DNA of 64,000 bases, from positions 234,120 through 298,119 of the forward strand of contig CAUYUJ010016904.1 of the NCBI GenBank assembly GCA_963575745.1. The letters are read 5' to 3'. Source of the DNA: Prorocentrum cordatum. Taxonomy: Eukaryota; Sar; Dinophyceae; Prorocentrales; Prorocentraceae. The position numbers and the translations under genes were made by a program. The notes under the pieces are model-generated. The model saw nothing but the letters and a program-made list of their open reading frames with translations. It did no database searches and was not told the DNA's origin. The stretch's first letter is position 1. Each line of letters begins with the position of its first letter. This document shows, one piece after another, positions 10,141 to 21,990 of the stretch.

Positions 10141-10922
10141 CGGGAGACCCCGCGGCGAGGTTTGCCCGGAGGGCTGGCTGGGATCGGATCAGTGATCATG
10201 TCAGGGCGTTGGTCGAAGTTCCGGTTGACATAAATCAACTCGAATTACCGCGGTCGGCGATTCGGGGGAATGCGCAGGTTTCGGCCAGATCTAGGGCTGC
10301 AGAGGGACCCGAGACTCTCGTGTTCCCCGCGTTCGCCCTTGCGAGCAACCCCGACTTCGAGAAGTTCTGCCTGCGCGCGTGAATCTGCCAACAAGTGTGC
10401 TTGCAGTCAAGACGCTGGAGGAAGGTACAGCTCAGATCAGTTCGGGTTCGGAATGGGATCGCTGGTCCTTAGGTCCGTCCACCGGTGTTCCTCCAGCGGT
10501 CCTCAAGCCATCTTTGATCCCATCTACGCAGGGCAATACGAGACCGTCTTGGAGACGTGCTTCCGAATATCGGGCGCCCTACCCCCTCGCGAACCACCCC
10601 TTCTTCCAGACCCAGGGGAAGGTGTGGGACGATGGGCCACGCAACCCACAAGCCGCATTCAGTGTCGCTCACGCCCACCCGCCCTCCCAACACGCACAGT
10701 CAGCGTCCGAGGCTCAGCATGGGCAGGGGCCGCCATCGACAGCCCTCGGGGAACCCCTGCGGACGCCGGCCAGGTGCGCGACGCCCGTGGAATGGGCCGC
10801 GCGTGCCAGGGCACCCCCGCCGTACCGGTCAAACAACAGTGCAAAGTGATCGCGGGGTGCCCGCGCTTGCTCCACTTGTTCGTGTCACAGCGCGTGCTTT
10901 GCACTCGTTTTTAAGACAGGGG
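10141..10922. other. No recognisable feature
   Basis: Balanced composition, several short overlapping frames on both strands, none with a recognisable motif or a clear coding bias. Confidence 0.4.
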
Positions 10923-11082
10923 TTAAGTCGGGCCTGTCCCTCTACAGGGGGAGCATTCTAAAATAGCGAAAAAATAGTATGGGGACGATGTTTGGAGTAT
11001 TTTGGGGGCATTTGTTTGTTAAAATATTTGTTGTTGCTGTTTTTTCTAATCCAAAATCCCCCTGTAGGGGGCCCGACCTAAG
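10923..11082. mobile_element. MITE-like 160-bp inverted-repeat element
   Basis: The left arm, from TTAAGTCGGGCC through CTACAGGGGGA (10923-10952), is matched in reverse complement by the right arm, TCCCCCTGTAG through CCCGACCTAA (11057-11081), with a few differences and one short gap. The roughly 100 bp inside is AT-rich, unlike its surroundings, and has no ORF. That is the usual anatomy of a miniature inverted-repeat transposon. I cannot define a clean target duplication. Confidence 0.55.
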
Positions 11083-12613
11083 AAAGGGGTGGTGGGCCTG
11101 CGCACGCCAGGCAATATGATGACCGCTGCCGCCCCTGTCAACAAAAACAACGTACGTCAAGCGATCGCGGGGCGCCCGATCATGGCACCGATTCTGCCAC
11201 CAACGGGCGTTGTCCATTGTTTATTGACGGATGGCGGGGCCGGCAGAGTGGGGGAGGGGATCTATATCAGTAAGGAGCAGCGAGGACCCCTTCCCGAAGG
11301 GGAAGGAGTGTGTCGGAAGAACGAACTCGTGAAGCCACCTACGCCCAGAGGGCCGGTAGAATTCTGGGCCATTGATTGTCCAGCCGCGTTGCCCAGTGGT
11401 GGCAGCAGTAACACAAGCGCAAGCAACGGTTGCAGATAGGCAGTTCGGGCAATTGAGATTTGGCGAGGGTATGGTCAGATGCAAGTGGCACTTTGACCCT
11501 TGTGCTTGGTTCGGGCGACTCTCGTTCGCTCCCACACCAAAGCTTGCCGAGGCGCTGGCGTGCAGGCAGGCGTTGAAGGAGGCGCCGTCTATTTCGCCAA
11601 CTTGCACATCGGTGCCAACCAAATGCTACCAGCGCCGCCCTTACACTGAAGCCGTCCGATGGTATGGAAAGTGTTTGCACAGAGTCGCTCATGCGCGCAT
11701 GCATAGCACACGCTTGTTCGGCCGAGGCATGAAGTCTATCACATATGCAGGACGAGTGCTTAGAGTCTGGAAGTGCTTGTAATGCCACGACTCCCTTTCT
11801 TCATCGGCAGACAGGTAGGGTTGCCCACACATCTTTTGATCAAACAACCTCGAATTTATGGCATCATTGGGAGATCAACCTGCTGTCGAGGCCCATCGTA
11901 GATGCAGTGGGAGTTCTTCCAAACGGTCGCAGCAGGAGGAGAGGGCGGATAAAGGTCATTCGATGATTGCTCCTCTAGCGCACTTCGTTCACCCAGGCAC
12001 GTTTGAGGCCGAAAAGGGGCCCCGCGCCTTATTCAGCGCTCCTTGTGGTTGCATAGGGCGACACGATAAGCATGAGCAGGGTGTGGGCCAAGGCTCCGCC
12101 CTCCGGTCGGGCAGTGGCCGTGACGGACCTCAGCCCGATCGCCGAAGGACACGCCGTCGTTGTGCCCCGGAGGCGCGCGGCGGCCTGAGAGAGAGAGAGG
12201 GCTAGAGGGAAATGGCCCGGCGGCGGGGGTGACAGATGACAAACACTTGGCATCGCTCGAACGTGTGCATTTTTTCTCGGCGAGGACCATCGAGGATTAT
12301 TTTGCTCACCTTGGGAAAAAAATGCACGCACGAAACCGAAAATGCACAGGGAATGGACGTCCGAGCGATGGCGAGAACAGCGAATGCCTTTCGGAGGGTC
12401 TCGACGTGGCGCGTTCCAGACAGAGGCTCGCCTTTGGGGGGTCGAGAGGTTGGCATGTCCTCCTCGTTGGAAGGCAACGAGCAACGAAAGGCGGTGGAAG
12501 ACGGGCGTTAAGGCGGCGGCAGTAGAACGAGGGCGGCTCCGCCAGTGGAAGGCCCGCAGCAGCCGGCGGAAGTACAAGGTGCGCTCCCAAGAGGTGTAAA
12601 TCTGTTGTTTTTT
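11083..12613. other. No confident gene
   Basis: Several frames of 100-180 residues overlap on both strands with no motif, and none stands out. A Ser/Arg-rich piece near 12180-12600 is shadowed on both strands. It may be upstream sequence of the retroposed gene or unrelated intergenic DNA. Confidence 0.35.
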
Positions 12614-12635
12614 TCCGTTGCCATTTTGGCTGCAG
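12614..12635 (+). other. Relict dinoflagellate spliced-leader sequence
   Basis: TCCGTTGCCATTTTGGCT, followed by GCAG, matches the conserved 22-nt dinoflagellate spliced leader (core CCGTAGCCATTTTGGCTC) at 19 of 22 positions. The differences are A to T at position 6 and GC for CA near the 3' end. In dinoflagellates this leader is added to mRNAs by trans-splicing. Genomic copies upstream of genes are known marks of cDNA recycling. It lies 120 bp upstream of an ATG on the same strand. Confidence 0.7.
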
Positions 12636-12755
12636 CACCTTGCTGAGTAGAGTTTTCCTCAATGGCTAGGACTCAGAACGTTGTGACCAGGAACCCCGCA
12701 ACTTGGATTCTCTGCCGACCTTGAGCGCGTAGCAGATCAGGGTGTGTCTGTTTTC

Positions 12756-13463
12756 ATGCAGCATGCATGTTTTCGTTCGATGCCGTTCGCGATATCCAGA
12801 ATGTTGTTTTTTTTGGCACTTCATTCTGGGCCCCAAATTGGGCTGGAGAGCGCCGAAGATAAGAAGCAGTGCCCGTTGACAGTTGTCACATTGGGTGCTT
12901 TAGTCGACGACATGCCCTGCACTCTGAATTTTGAACTGCACAGGTTAGTAACTTTACGATTCCTAGACATGGAACCGTTTGCACACATTCGTCATCGTAA
13001 GCACCTGATGATGATCGACGGCGCGCCAAAACACCGTCACGAGCAGGACAAGTTCACGACTGGGAAACGTAATGTCGAGTATTTGCGTGAGAACGATGCC
13101 AGATTCGAGTCGGTGGAGATCGTTTACATGGGCCGAAGCAGGACGTGCGTTCCAACCATGTTCAAAACAGCTTTAGGCATAACGGCCACTCCATTCGTTA
13201 TGTTGCAGCAGTTTGATCGGGCTTCTACCCGTGACGTGCCTTTGGGTAAGGTGTTGCGGTACATGATGAGCCATCCCATATTTGATCATTTGAGATGGGG
13301 AGCGGCAAGAGTTCGTTGGGGATTTAGGGGGCGTGGAGATCCAGACTTCGACTTCCCAGCAACGCGGGCAATCTCATACATTGGCGACCATACGAATCTG
13401 GCATTTAACACGTATCAAGATTCTGCTTCTTGGGAGATTATGAGTAGATTACGGCGCATCTGA
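12756..13463 (+). pseudogene. Retroposed, truncated gene (possible glycosyltransferase-like protein)
   Basis: An uninterrupted frame of 235 residues begins at the first ATG (12756) and runs into the gypsy 5' LTR. The last seven residues and the stop are LTR-derived, so the native C-terminus is lost. The N-terminus is hydrophobic (MLFFLALHSG) and could be a signal segment. The middle reads HLMMIDGAPKHRH, FESVEIVYMGR and TPFVMLQQFDRA. This recalls uncharacterised microalgal proteins with a GT-A-like layout, but I cannot confirm the family. No intron and an upstream spliced-leader relic suggest reverse-transcribed mRNA. The product is not recognised with certainty; it could be an expressed retrogene that was later broken. 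Confidence 0.5.
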
Positions 13464-13943
13464 GACCCACCAGAGGATTTGTTAACTCGCATGTCTGTGA
13501 AACGTGAGTAGGTTAGCTCCGACATCATCAACCCCACCAAGTGGGATAAATGATGCGGACGAAGACCCCCCGCAAATGTTACTTAAGACTGGGGTTTTCT
13601 GAGACACAAATTTTGGTGTCACCTCCGAGCGCCCGGGGGCCAAACGCAAAAACATAGGTGTCTGGCTTCCCCGCCGGAGCAAATATATCGCACCCGAATT
13701 CACAGAAACACGCGCACGGGTCTCAGCCCGGTCGCGTCCGCACGGGTCTCGACCCAGTGCGAACACGTGCACGCATGCGGTTCCGTGACGGGAGCCGTTT
13801 GGCTGAAGCCTTGAGCTTAGAGCTACGCCTCGAGCGAGGGAGAAATATATTATCCTTCTACTTCCGTTCCCATCCATTTCTTACACCGCCACCCCCATAA
13901 AGCGGATTCTTGCGAGACGCCTCTCCGATGGAGGGTCCGCTCA
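13441..13943 (+). repeat. Gypsy element 5' LTR
   Basis: It starts TGAGTAGATTACGG and ends CCGCTCA. It aligns along its length with 34791-35282, sharing landmarks such as GCATCTGAGACCCACC, GGGATAAATGATGCGGACG, CTTCCCCGCCGGAGCAAATA and CACCCCCATAAAGCGGATTC. An AT-rich AAATATATTATCC near 13843 may mark promoter-proximal sequence, but dinoflagellate promoters are poorly defined. Confidence 0.85.
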
Positions 13944-13946
13944 TGA

Positions 13947-13958
13947 TGGTGGACACAG
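13947..13958 (+). other. Possible primer-binding site of the gypsy element
   Basis: TGGTGGACACAG starts three bases after the LTR end. A primer-binding site should begin TGG, the complement of a tRNA CCA end, and lie right here. I cannot identify the tRNA, so the call rests on position and the TGG. Confidence 0.3.
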
Positions 13959-13977
13959 TAGGGACCGCACCTTTGGA

Positions 13978-16310
13978 GTGGTCGCGGTCCCCATCGAGCA
14001 TGGTGATGCTGGCGCCGCGCAGGGGGCGTTGACGAACGTCGGCGTCACCCAGAGCGTCGTGGACTTGGAGCTCTCAGGGCCCATTCGACAGCGCGGGCCG
14101 TTGTCCATAACGCCGCGGGGACAGAGTCCGATGGAGCGTCGACGCATCGCCGACGTGCTACGCCAAGGGCATCGACAACTCCACAATGATTACCAGGCCT
14201 TGGAGGCCCAACAACAACGACACGCACGCACAGCTCAGTGCATATCTGACGGCGCCCAGGTTTTGTGGGACTACCGCCAGGCGCTCTTCGCCGAGTCGGG
14301 CGTGGTCACGTCCAGGCTCCAGCGGCGCGAGGCGCAGGCGCACTTCCACTTGGGAGCGCAGGAGCGCGGATATCCAGAACGGCACCGACGCGCTGCATCA
14401 CGAGGATCAGTACATCCGCGACGTGGTCCAGCAGGCGCACGCACGGATGGTGAGCGCACAGCGCGCCGCAAAGCAGTCGACCCACCGCCTCGGCGCAGCG
14501 GAGGCGCACGCGGACACCGCGCACGGCGAATTGCACAAGAGGGCCGCGGAGCTTTCCGTAGAAAACCAGGCACTCGCTGAAGAGAACCGCGTTCTGACAC
14601 AGCGCTGCCAGCACGGCGGCCGGGAGTGGGCGGCGCTCGAGGACAGTGCCAGACAGCGCAGGGCCTCAGAGGAGGCGGAGTTCACCCAGCTTCGCCAGCG
14701 CCTGCACGAGCCAGAACACACCCACACGATAACCACGGTTGCTGAGAGCCGCTTGGAGGAACGCCTGCTCAACGCCACCGCGATGGTCGACGCCGCGCGG
14801 CATCGCGACACATGGTCGAGCGAATAGCTTGCCCAAGCCAGACAATGCCTCCGCCACCAGTCGGCAGCCGCCAGCGACAGCAACGTGACCCTTCGGGATG
14901 AGCTCCGACGGGCGCACGACGAGTGCTGCGACGAGCAAGCCGCGAAGTGGGAAGCCGAGGATAAGGCGACCAACGCGGAGGCCGAGGCGACGACCTTGAT
15001 GGATGAGCTTCCCCAGGCCCACAACGAGCTCCCCCGCGGCGGCGACGACCACGGCGACGGCAGCGACCACGTGGGCGCGGGCGCTGTGCCGGAGCAGCGC
15101 GTGCCAGAACAGCCCGTTGACTTCGTGCCAACGCTGCCCGCAGGGGTCCCAGGCGACGCTGGGGCCCATGACACCCTTCGGGCTCTATGAGCAGCGACTG
15201 CCGCGCTAACACAGAACCAAGCTGCCAATAACGACAAGAAAGCCAGTCTCCTCAAGATGCTGAACGACAAAGCTTACGAGGAGAAGCTTAACCTGAGGCA
15301 GGAGAAGCCGAAACTGACAGCAGCCAACGCGGACACCTGCCGCGAGGAGCTGAAGAACCTCCGCTCGATGATGATCCAAGCGCAGATCGAGTCCAAAGAC
15401 CGATGGATGAAGCCAGTCAGGGCGGTTGCGTCTGGTAGAGCGTTAACCGTTCTCAACTACGTCATTGCCGCCAAGATCGGCGCGGACATCGACTGCGTTC
15501 AACGACTCCAGGGCGACCCCGGATCTCCCATCTGGGAGAAGGTTTGAGACGCCTTCGAATCGCGCTTGCGGGCGTCGGTGCACTTGGAGAACACGACTGA
15601 CCTGGGCAATGCCCTCAGCAAGACTGCCGACGCGAAAGCTACCCTGAGCTTCGTTGAGCACCCAGGCACGCACTCTGATGCTGGAACAGGGCCTGGTATC
15701 CAACACAGACCCGGTCAAGATCGCCGGGGAAATTGAAGACTTCAAACAGAAGATCGCTGGCACGGCCATCAACGCCCGCCTCCGCGACCTACCGGACTTG
15801 CCGACGAAGGTCGATTCCGACGACCCCAGCGAGATCACCTTCACCGGCCGCATCTACCAGTGGTGGAAGGGTCGCGTCTTCCACTCGCTGCCCACCGCCA
15901 GCGTCGGCGAGGGGGGCGGGCTGCTCACGCTGACCGCGAAGGCGAAGGCAAAGGCCCAAACCGTTGCCAAGAAGCTGCAGGAGAGTTCACTGACCGTCGA
16001 CGCTGCCAAGCAGCGGCCCCGGGCAGCCAGGGGCGCCAAGGGCGGCGACAATGGCGGGCGCCAGCAGCGGCAAGGCAACGAGGGCAAGCGGGGCCCGCAG
16101 TGCGCAACGCGCAAGGGTAACCACGGCAGCGGCAAGATTTGCCCCAACGGAATGGCCAAGATGGGCAAGAACGTCGACGATCTTACCGAAAAAGACATCA
16201 AGTATGGGCGCAAGCATGCCGAGAAGCACGCGCGCTGCAACGGCGTCGGACACCTAGCCAAGCATCGCAAAGCACGGGCTCAAGGAATGAAAGCGTCAAG
16301 GGGCGGATGA
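13978..16310 (+). pseudogene. Gypsy Gag-like region, frame-broken
   Basis: The N-terminal part (13978 to about 14370) is in one frame (VDLELSGPIRQRG, MERRRIADVLRQGH). It continues in another with a strong heptad coiled coil (QYIRDVVQQAHARMVSAQ, AELSVENQALAEENRVL) that hits a TAG at 14825. Further coiled coil follows at 14885-15547 (EEKLNLRQEKPKL, CREELKNLRSMM), then a third frame at 15654-16310 ending in a basic tail and KHARCNGVGHLAKHR. The tail looks like a degraded CCHC zinc knuckle with its last Cys replaced. Gag proteins package the RNA in virus-like particles. Stops and at least two frame changes mark this as dead. There is no sequence-level match to a named Gag family. Confidence 0.55.
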
Positions 16311-16415
16311 AAAGAAGGACAGGAAGGTAAAGGATAAGGGGGAAAAGGAGGCGGTGGCAAGGGCGCCAAAGGCAGGCGCGGGTCTCTCAACGTCCTTGAC
16401 GAGACGGGGAACCAC

Positions 16416-18110
16416 GTGGGGGCCCCAGAGATCGACTTCGAGGCGACCCGCGCGTCGATGACCGAGGCAGCTGCTGAGCTTCTCAAGCTGCCCCCCTTCA
16501 TGGAAGTCAACCCTGCGGACCCTGTGGGCCCCATCCAGTACGCCAAGTTCGACTTCGATGCTGCCGCGGCGCCCATCCAGCCACGACTAGACGCTGGAAC
16601 GACTGCGGTCATCCAGGGCATCACGGACCGGCCGCTGAAGAGCGTCTTTTTGCACTTGCGCCGCGCGCCTGGGAAGCAGGGCTTCCCATTGTGCGCAACT
16701 TCTCCAGGCGGCGTCGCCTTCGAGTGCGAAAGCTCGCCGCGAGCGCAGCGCCTTCCACGGCAGTGGGGGCGTCGCACCATCGAAGGTTTGCGACTCGAGT
16801 TCGCGTCGTCCAAGCACTGGGATAACTTGCTCATCCTTTTCCCCGAGCGCCCAGAGGGCGCGCCCATCGAACTGGAGGTCGAGGAGACCTTGATCCCGGC
16901 GCCGCCGAACTTCCGCCTGAACTCCGCCATCTCCGCCGAGATGCCTTCGACGTTGCGAGCCGTTCCTGGGCCAGGGGCGCAGCCAGATCCGCCCGCTCCT
17001 GCCGCTGGTGGCGTTCGCGACGATGACGCCCCTCCTGGCGACGCTCCGCCACGCGACGCACCTTCTGGCGATGACGTTCGCCCTGACTGGTCACCCATCC
17101 TGACAGACTACTCCGACGACGGCGGGCGGCCCGACGACGACGGACTTCGAGAAGAGGACGACGTCGACGACCCCCCAATGCTGCCCACCAGCAGCCAGGC
17201 AAATCCAGCCAAGCAACCTGAGAGCAGACGTGGAAGAAAACGAGGCCACGCGCAGCAAGGCGGGCGTCGGGCCACTCGGGGGGCCGTCGAGCGCGTCTCA
17301 CCAGCGAGGCCACGCGCACTCCGCGAACCAGATAGCGATGCTGGAGACCAGGGGGGTCACGAACCACGAGGGGAATGGCGTGAACACTGGCACGCCGGCG
17401 TACTCGAGTCCGCACGGGCCACAACCTTGCGCGAGCGGAGTGCCACGAATTTCACGATGCCCAGGCCGTCGCCCGTCGAGGAGGGCCTCTCCGAGATGCC
17501 ACTCGCGAGAATTATTGCAGCAACTTTGGGAGGTCGGCGGCGCCGCGTTCGCAGGTCTCTCGCTGCTGACCCTGATTTTCTCATTGGCGGTCGGCCTCGA
17601 GGGGTCGACGTTCGGTCAGGGGCGCCTGGTCCAGGTCGCCGAACGCCACAAGCTCACCCACGAGTTCAGGAAGGCCCTCAACAGGAACCATGTTGCTGCT
17701 CTTCAGTTCGCGCCGCCTCCTGATGGGGTACAACTGCAAGGCACATGTATGGATTTGGGCGGCACGTACACTAGCAGTTTGGGATACAGGGACATGTAGG
17801 AATGGCATAAACGATAAATACTTACGAGCATTATTACATGAACCACGGTCTGCTTGTGCTGTCGAGGAGATCATCGACATCGCTCCGACGGAGTGCGTCG
17901 TCGCTTTCAGCGAAACCACGAAGGTCGTAAACAAGGTCGCGAAGCTGCGCGTCAATCAAGGAGCACAGCGGCGGCTCGCAGGTCCAGGATGCCATTGCCG
18001 CCCTCGTCCTCCCCGTGTGCCAGGATAACCTCATCATAGGTAAGCCCACGTTGGGCCGCTGGGGCTTCGTGAGCACCAAGGAGGCCATCGACCTCCGCAC
18101 CCTTGGCATC
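16416..18110 (+). pseudogene. Gypsy linker and protease-like traces
   Basis: The frame 16416-17723 gives an acidic, Pro- and Asp-rich linker (DDAPPGDAPPRDAPSGDD) of no known family. From about 17690 short pieces in different frames suggest a retropepsin: DLGGTYTSSLGY, where an Asp-[ST]-Gly might have been, then VLPVCQDNLIIGKPTLG followed by IDLRTLGI, like the C-terminal part of retroviral-type proteases. The catalytic triad is not recognisable. The assignment comes mainly from its place just before the RT. Confidence 0.35.
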
Positions 18111-18366
18111 GGTTCCCCTACAATTCTCCCTGAGAGCGGAGGGCGCCGAGTTCCTCAACCTCACTTGCCGGCATTCCTTCGAGCCGGCCCCAGGTTAGAC
18201 CGTTTTCCGCAGCGCCCAAGGGCAGCTTCCTCAAGACAACCCTGCACTGGCCAAGGCCGGACAGCAGTATGATCCAACACATTGGGTTGTCCCTGGACTT
18301 GCATGTCCAGAATCTTGCCAGGTTGTTTGGGGGCCTCTGATCGTAGATGCCAAAGGGAATGTCAAT

Positions 18367-19836
18367 GTGGATATGCTGGTGCACGGGCCCACGCGTCTCG
18401 GCTCTGGCCTGGAGTTGTTGCAGCTCCGTGAGATCACAGCGCGCGACAAAACCGTCCTAGCAGCACTTGGACGGGCAAAACGACAGCAGACTGAGACGAG
18501 CGTGGCACTCGCCGACGCGATGATGGAGGCGAACCTCACCCTCGAGCACCAACTGACCTCTTCGTCTCCGGAGGCGAGTCCACCCCAGCCGCCCTCTCCG
18601 GAGGCCGGCCCGACGGCTGCCCATGAGCGACCGGGTCTTAACCCGGCTTCGCACGACAGCCGAGATGAATCTGCGTCGACATCAACGGCAACGCAGCGCA
18701 TGCAGTTCTACACAGCGTCGCACAAGACCAAAGGTAAGAAACAACGACAGATCAAGTCTTTCCCAGAGCTCCAGAAGGATATCAAAGAGGCCTGGGAGCA
18801 GATGGCGAACGAGACGTGCATCGACCAGAACAGCAAGGAGCACGCAGACAATTGCAGGAGGATCGCTGACGCCAACATGGGGCCCCGACTGCAGGGGAAA
18901 CACAGATCCAGCTTCTTGAAAAACGTCGCGCGTGCCTTTTGCCGCTTCTTTGCGGCTCGACGGCTGCCCTGCTCCGCAGGCGAAGGGATGCCAAGCCCAC
19001 CTTCACCTGAAGCCCGACGCGCGGGCGAAGGCCATCCAGCCCTTCCCGCTGGGCGAGCCCGACAGGATGCGCTTGGGGCACCACGAAAACCTGGAGGTGG
19101 CACTGGGCAAGGCCATGCGCCCGGCGACGCCTGCAACTGGGGCGCCCCAAGCTTCGTCGCCGACCCGGCGGGCAAGGGGCTCCTCGGCCGCCCCGTCCGC
19201 GACTACCGATGGCTGAATAGCCAGACGCTGGACGAGGCATGGCCAGCGCCAGAGGCAGAGGAAACGTTGCGACGGGCTCAGCGAGCTTCGTTGATCGCAC
19301 TCCTCGATTGCGCGCGGGTCTACACCCAGTGCCCGATCGACGAGGTCTTTTCCTATTTAATGAGCTTGGTCACCAAGCGTGGGATCCGCAAGCCTCTGGT
19401 GCTGTGTCTTGGTTGCAAGCAGGGGCCAGGGGCATTCCAACGACTGATGGATTCCACCTTCGGGCAGCTCAGGGACAGCGACGATGAGCAGTTCCACGCC
19501 ATCTTCATCGACGACTGCTCGACCATGACGGAAATGTACCCCGGGGACACCGAGGACGACCTAGCAGCACGACACCAGGAGCACTGCATTCTATTATTAT
19601 CTGCCGCGCAGACCCGCAACATCCAGTTCAAGATGACCAAGTGTCGTTGGGCATACGTATACCATTACTGGGCTTCGTTGTGGGGGATGGGGCGCGGTCT
19701 GTCGATGAGGACAAATTTACACAACTACGTAATTTGCCTGACCCCACGAGCACTGGTGATATCGTATATGTTCGTGCACTTGCCAATTATTTACGGGGGT
19801 ATATACCAGATTTTCCAGGGCTCGATGCAGGATTGA
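18367..19836 (+). pseudogene. Gypsy reverse transcriptase
   Basis: After a Gln- and Ser-rich N-terminal linker, GRPVRDYRWLNSQTL (19183-19227) matches the DYR.LN block, ALLDCARVYTQCPID the palm strand with the first Asp, and LGCKQGPGAFQRLMDSTFG the primer-grip block. FHAIFIDDCSTM (catalytic pair encoded at 19510-19515) matches the YLDD-like centre. These are Ty3/gypsy-type spacings. The useful frame ends near 19640; RNase H continues in another, so one indel separates them. The frame has no convincing ATG and is probably part of a larger polyprotein. It would copy element RNA in the particle if intact. Confidence 0.75.
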
Positions 19837-20813
19837 AGAAGCACGCGAAGAAGGGAGCTTGTTTCAGCGACTACGCCAACGACGCGGCTGCCCAGAGGTC
19901 CTTCGAGTCTTTACGGACGGCTCTCACGAAGGATGCACGTTCGCATGCACCTGAGTTCGCCGCCGCCGCGAAGGGCAAGGCAGGCGGGCGTCCCTTCGAG
20001 CTCTTCGTAGATGCCATGGAGCACGGCTGGGGCTGCTCGCTGGGCCAGCGGCCCGCCGCAGAAAAGGCGCCTCGACCTATCGCTGCACATTCCCGCTCAT
20101 TCACTCCGACAGAGCAGGCATGGGGCGCATTTCAACGTGAAGTTTACGGCCCACGAGAATCACTAGCAGCAGTGTGGTCATTGATCAACGGGTTCCCTGT
20201 TATTGTTTGGATCCTCGCAATAATTTGTTTACCAGTTCTTTACTCAATTGCAGAAGGATCAACAAGAAGCTCCTACGATGGGCTCTCGACCTCGAGGGCC
20301 TCACTTCTCGACCTCGAGGGCCTCACTGGTCTGGTCGAACGACGGTGTTTGGCAGAAACAGCGAACATTTTGGGAGACGCTCCGTCTCGCAACCCGCCAG
20401 ACCGGGATCACGTTCGAGCGCTCGCGACGCTGGCTGGCCCGGTCAAGCGAATTGCGAGGGCGATGTTCTCCTCCCCCGACTCCCTCGACGACGAGATGGA
20501 GTCTTTCCCGCAGTCCTTGGGCGTCGACATGACCAAGGGCTCCACCAACCAGCTCCAGCAGCATTTTGGGGGCACGGGTCTCGACCAAGTGCCGCCAGAA
20601 ACGCGCCTGCGACGCGACGACGCTGAGCGGGCCATCGACGACGACGATCCCACCATGACGAACGCTCGGCACACTGCCGGCGATGAGTTGGGCTTCCAGG
20701 CGATCGCCAAACGGGCCGACGAGATGCTCGAGGCCCGGGAGTCGCCCTCAGCAGTGCCGACACCAATCGACGAGGACCTTGCGAACGCTAGTCCATCCCA
20801 CAGTGGCGGTTGA
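19641..20813 (+). pseudogene. Gypsy RNase H and tail
   Basis: The frame reads CRAGFVV-type connection sequence, then GGRPFELFVDAMEHGWG (first acidic strand), PIAAHSRSFTPTEQAW and FQREVYGPRESLAAVW. The last supplies the helix with the conserved Glu typical of the gypsy RNase H after RT. ETANILGDAPSRNPPDRD corresponds to the end block (usually N..ADALSR). An acidic and Arg-rich tail follows to the stop at 20813. The frame differs from the RT, so a frameshift lies between 19640 and 19836. The sequence between 20190 and 20300 is hydrophobic and may be damaged. Confidence 0.65.
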
Positions 20814-21990
20814 AGCGACCGCCCCAAGTCCAGCCGTCTAGAGCGCGCTGGCGCACCGACGACTGTCCGGTCAAGCGGCGACGACAGCCCAGACCAAGGA
20901 GCACCACCTTCAAGCGAGGCAGCTCCTCCACAGGGCATTCCGAAGACCATCCAGCCAAGCCCGCTACGGCAAGGTGGTGGCGATCGAGCTGCGCGTTCCA
21001 GCGACGATGTCAGCTCTCCGGCGACGCCTGTCTCTCATGGGGAAGTTTCGGCCGAGAGCAAGTCCCGGACGCCGCTGACGCTTTCCAGTTCGACCAAATT
21101 TTCCGCTCCAGTCGGCGCGTTGGAGTGGGCCGACGACGCGCGCGAGGCGGGGGAGGCGCGGCGCGCGCAGCTGCATCCTCCGAGTCAAGAGCGCCCTCAA
21201 CACACAGAGCTCTCTTCTGAGTTCCTGCTCGTGGAGAAGAGAGGAGGGCACGGCGATCCGCCCGGGTGCCTTCAGGACGTCGCAGTGGGACGGCATGTGC
21301 CCGAGCTTCCCGCTGACGCAGTTTCTGCCCTACTCGGTAGGAGGGTCTTCGAGCTCAAGCGGCCCGGCGCGCCCTCCATCGCATCACGATAATCTTCCTC
21401 TTCTTCCGCCTCTTACCGAACGCTTCCAAGCTGAGCCTGTTGCGGGGGATTGCGAGGAAGACCTGCGACGTTCTACCGACTCGCATCTCTTATGTCCGGG
21501 GTTCGTTGAGTATTCCATTGAGGTGAGGTGTTTTGACGGACGACTACGCAATGCGATATGGCACAATTGCCGCAAGAAATCAATCAAGGAAGGTTCGGTC
21601 GCCCACGCCATGTCCCGCGCGAAGGCCAAGGGGCAGGCCTCGAAGCACGTCGAGAGGGTTCTCAACGACACCCAGCGGCTCGGGCGACGGTGATTCCAGA
21701 GTTCGGCCAAGGGGGCCTCCAGGACTCTGGCCACTACCGCCGCCGCGGCTTCGCTCACGAGGACTACTGCTTCATTGTTCACCCTCGCCATCCTGAGCTC
21801 AAGCGCAAAGGTTTGCGGGCTTCGAGGCCGGGGAGAGACGCCCTACTCCCGGGGGGGCTTTTCCGCATTATGGCTCGCAAAATCAGGGCGAGGGCCGACG
21901 GATCCGAAGTCTGGCAGCGCCCAGGCCGCGACGTGGGCTTCGCGGGCGCCGCGCCACCGACCGACTTCCCAGCGCGCCTGGCGCCCGGGC
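20814..21990. other. Gypsy internal spacer, no domain recognised
   Basis: Sequence between the RNase H tail and the methyltransferase-like remnant. Short frames on both strands (for example 21558-22061 plus) are basic and Ser/Arg-rich without a family motif. It lies inside the element, so it may be degraded pol. Confidence 0.4.

Noticed and set aside
13436-13440. Target-site duplication of the gypsy element (GATTA versus AGTAT)
   Set aside because: The pentamers do not match at the LTR edges, even allowing one or two changes.
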